Assembly: GCA_038874185.1 (NCBI GenBank)
Contig: JAVZCX010000033.1
Location: 1-8,067, forward strand
Origin: DTQF01 sp038874185
GTDB lineage: Archaea; Micrarchaeota; Micrarchaeia; CABMEP01
DNA length: 8,067 nt
Direction of reading: 5' to 3'
Below the pieces are notes generated by a model, which was not told the DNA's origin, did not search any database, and saw nothing but the letters and a program-made list of their open reading frames with translations. This document shows positions 6,633 to 8,067 of this stretch, one piece after another (position 1 is the first letter of the stretch; each line of letters opens with the position of its first letter). The position numbers were made by a program, and so were the translations under genes.

Positions 6633-7940
6633 CCGCCAATAAATAAATCCTTTTTTCAAAGTTTCTTCTTTATCATAAACCCCTTTGATGTCAATGAGTA
6701 TGTAAGGGTTTTTCATAATTCTACTGTAAAGGGCGAGGCTAAATCTTTTAATAATGACTTCATGTTTAACAGCTAAAACAACACAATCATAGGGTGAATG
6801 GATTTCTACGTCATCTATAAAATTCAATTTGTATTGTTGGTTTATTTCACTTTTCATTACAATAGGGTCATAATGATAAGTCTTCATTCCAAAGTCCTCT
6901 AATTCCTTACTTAGTTCCACTACTTTACTATTTCTCAAATCAGGTACATTTTCTTTAAAAGTTGCTCCTAAAATCAGAACCTTGGAACCCTTAATCTTTT
7001 TCCCAGCTTTTATCAAAATCTTAACTATTTCATGGGCAATGTAAACAGGAATATACTCATTTACACCTCTACCCGATAGAATCAACTCAGGAACGTGTCC
7101 GACCTCTAAAGATTTTCGGGCAAGATAGTAGGGATCAACGGGTATACAATGTCCACCCACCAGCCCTGGTTCAAAGGGTAAAAAATTCCACTTGGTTCTG
7201 GCAGCATTTAGTACCTCTTTTGTGTCAAGTCCTAATTTATGGAAAATAAGAGCTAACTCATTCATCAGAGCTATATTGACATCTCTCTGTATATTTTCAA
7301 TAACCTTAGCAGCTTCCGCTGTTTTAATATCCAGTGCCCTGTATATGCCAGCCTTTATAACCCTTCCGTAAACAGATGATACAAGCTCAAGTGTCTGGGG
7401 AGTATCTCCTGAAACAACTTTAACTACTCTTTCTATTGTATGTTCTCTGTCTCCTGGATTTACTCGCTCTGGTGAATAGCCGACCCAAAAATCTCTTTTC
7501 CATTCTAAACCACTTGCTTTTTCAATTACGGGGACACAAACTTCTTCAGTTGCACCAGGATATACGGTAGACTCAAAGACGGCCACCCCACCCTTTGCTA
7601 TGTGCTTACCGACCACTTCTGATGCAGAGACAAGAAAAGATAAATCAGGATTTTTTAGCTTATCAACAGGGGTTGGCACTGCAACTATGATAAATTTAAA
7701 TTTCTGCCTCTCTGATAATTTGTCAGTAAATTCAATTCCTGAATTATACAATTCTTCCTTTGTAACTTCGCCAGTTACATCATTTCCCTTTCTGAGTTGT
7801 TTTACTCTATGGGAATTTTTATCATAACCAACAACTTTGAACTGTTTTGACATAGCAATAGCTAAGGGTAACCCCACATATCCAAGTCCTATAATAAGAA
7901 TTTTTTCTTTACCAGATATTAAGTCTTCAAATTTAACCAT
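6627..7940 (-). CDS. tviB: UDP-N-acetylhexosamine 6-dehydrogenase (WbpO/TviB type)
   Basis: This 437-residue cytoplasmic enzyme is of the UDP-glucose/GDP-mannose dehydrogenase superfamily. It oxidises C6 of a UDP-sugar in two NAD-dependent steps to a uronic acid. The Rossmann loop is IGLGYVGLPLA (17-27), followed by VPTPVD (88-93) and FESTVYPGAT (122-131). GYSPERVNPG (154-163) and AKVIEN (211-216) supply active-site Glu, Lys and Asn. The catalytic cysteine is C265 in GLVGGHCIPVDPYYLARKS (259-277). GATFKENVPDLRNSKV (325-340) is in the third domain. WNFLPFEPGLVGGHC and the FKENVPDLRNSKV block resemble WbpO/TviB (UDP-GalNAc or UDP-GlcNAc to the 6-uronic acid) more than UDP-glucose dehydrogenases. 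The symbol is a family-level assignment. The ATG has a strong ribosome site and overlaps the upstream stop by one base. The 3' end overlaps the convergent GT4 gene by 6 nt. Confidence 0.93.
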   Translation of the reverse strand: MVKFEDLISGKEKILIIGLGYVGLPLAIAMSKQFKVVGYDKNSHRVKQLRKGNDVTGEVTKEELYNSGIEFTDKLSERQKFKFIIVAVPTPVDKLKNPDLSFLVSASEVVGKHIAKGGVAVFESTVYPGATEEVCVPVIEKASGLEWKRDFWVGYSPERVNPGDREHTIERVVKVVSGDTPQTLELVSSVYGRVIKAGIYRALDIKTAEAAKVIENIQRDVNIALMNELALIFHKLGLDTKEVLNAARTKWNFLPFEPGLVGGHCIPVDPYYLARKSLEVGHVPELILSGRGVNEYIPVYIAHEIVKILIKAGKKIKGSKVLILGATFKENVPDLRNSKVVELSKELEDFGMKTYHYDPIVMKSEINQQYKLNFIDDVEIHSPYDCVVLAVKHEVIIKRFSLALYSRIMKNPYILIDIKGVYDKEETLKKGFIYWRL

Positions 7941-8067
7941 TAAACCCTCTCCAATACCTCTGCATATTTATTGACCATTTCTGCTATCTCTTTTTCAACT
8001 CTGCTGTCTGGTTTGCCGATTGAGACTGGTCCGTAGTGACCAAGCCTTGTAAAACCGAGGCAGAGGC
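7940..8067 (-). CDS. 3' end of an unidentified gene (N-terminus outside window)
   Basis: The frame read leftward from 8065 stays open for 41 codons and ends at a TAA (7942-7940). The last A of this stop is the A of the dehydrogenase ATG. The other two frames stop earlier: a TAG in one and a TGA in the other. The tail contains GFTRLGHYGPVSIGKPDSRV and then a charged amphipathic helix rich in Glu, Lys and Val (about the last 20 residues). The TAATG junction and the ribosome site inside its end imply co-transcription and coupling with the dehydrogenase. I do not recognise the family from this fragment. A flavodoxin-like C-terminal helix is conceivable but is only a guess. Confidence 0.6.
   Translation of the reverse strand, partial: LCLGFTRLGHYGPVSIGKPDSRVEKEIAEMVNKYAEVLERV
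7945..7952 (-). promoter_or_regulatory. Ribosome binding site for the nucleotide-sugar dehydrogenase
   Basis: On the minus strand GGAGAGGG lies 4-11 nt before the ATG at 7940. It is the clearest Shine-Dalgarno sequence in the window. It fixes the dehydrogenase start and sits inside the last codons of the upstream gene. Confidence 0.65.

Noticed and set aside
6617..6667. Possible terminator hairpin at the convergent junction (AAGAAA with TTTCTT, plus T6 at 6651-6656)
   Set aside because: The stem is short and purely A/T-rich apart from one pair, with a loop over 30 nt, so it would not be stable.
7600..7827. 75-codon plus-strand open frame
   Set aside because: It is antisense to the N-terminal domain of the nucleotide-sugar dehydrogenase, whose motifs are intact.
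1..8067. Search by eye for CRISPR repeats, insertion-sequence ends, tRNA genes and long direct repeats
   Set aside because: None was seen; nearly every base is in a supported gene.

Overview
The window is a protein-dense piece of a cell-surface polysaccharide gene cluster, most likely for lipopolysaccharide (LPS) core or O-antigen. Its base composition is AT-rich. The gene set of GT9 (ADP-heptose:LPS heptosyltransferase superfamily) enzymes, GT4 glycosyltransferases and an O-antigen ligase-type membrane protein points to a Gram-negative bacterium. The AT bias and the mix of divergent GT9 and GT4 paralogues would fit a Nitrospirota/Thermodesulfovibrio-like or deltaproteobacterial genome. That placement is an impression only; there is no rRNA or marker gene here to confirm it.

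Plus-strand block (1-6632): six genes run head to tail with almost no gaps. They are a GT9 enzyme cut by the left window edge (1-848), a GT4 glycosyltransferase (826-2061), a GT9 enzyme with an N-terminal membrane segment (2123-3241), an O-antigen ligase/polymerase family membrane protein (3207-4499), a third GT9 enzyme (4496-5536) and a second GT4 enzyme (5538-6632). Junctions are overlaps of 23, 35 and 4 nt, a gap of 1 nt and one gap of 61 nt, so this is very probably one operon with translational coupling. The promoter lies outside the window.

Minus-strand block (6627-8067): a complete nucleotide-sugar dehydrogenase of the WbpO/TviB type (6627-7940) converges on the last plus-strand gene and overlaps it by 6 nt. 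Upstream of it on the minus strand is the last 41 codons of an unidentified gene (7940-8067), whose stop shares one base with the dehydrogenase start.

How the genes could work together (inference): the GT9 and GT4 enzymes would add heptose-type and other sugars at the inner membrane, the dehydrogenase would supply a UDP-N-acetylhexosaminuronic acid donor, and the membrane protein would ligate or polymerise the glycan. No flippase, ABC exporter or chain-length regulator is in the window.

I see no RNA gene, CRISPR array, insertion sequence or stretch over 100 nt without coding. I found no clear new biological system. The points most worth checking are a divergent GT9 enzyme lacking the usual motif histidine, cysteine clusters at the C-termini of two GT9 enzymes, a 32-codon reading frame in the only real gap, poly-T tracts inside surface-polysaccharide genes, and the terminator-free convergent overlap.
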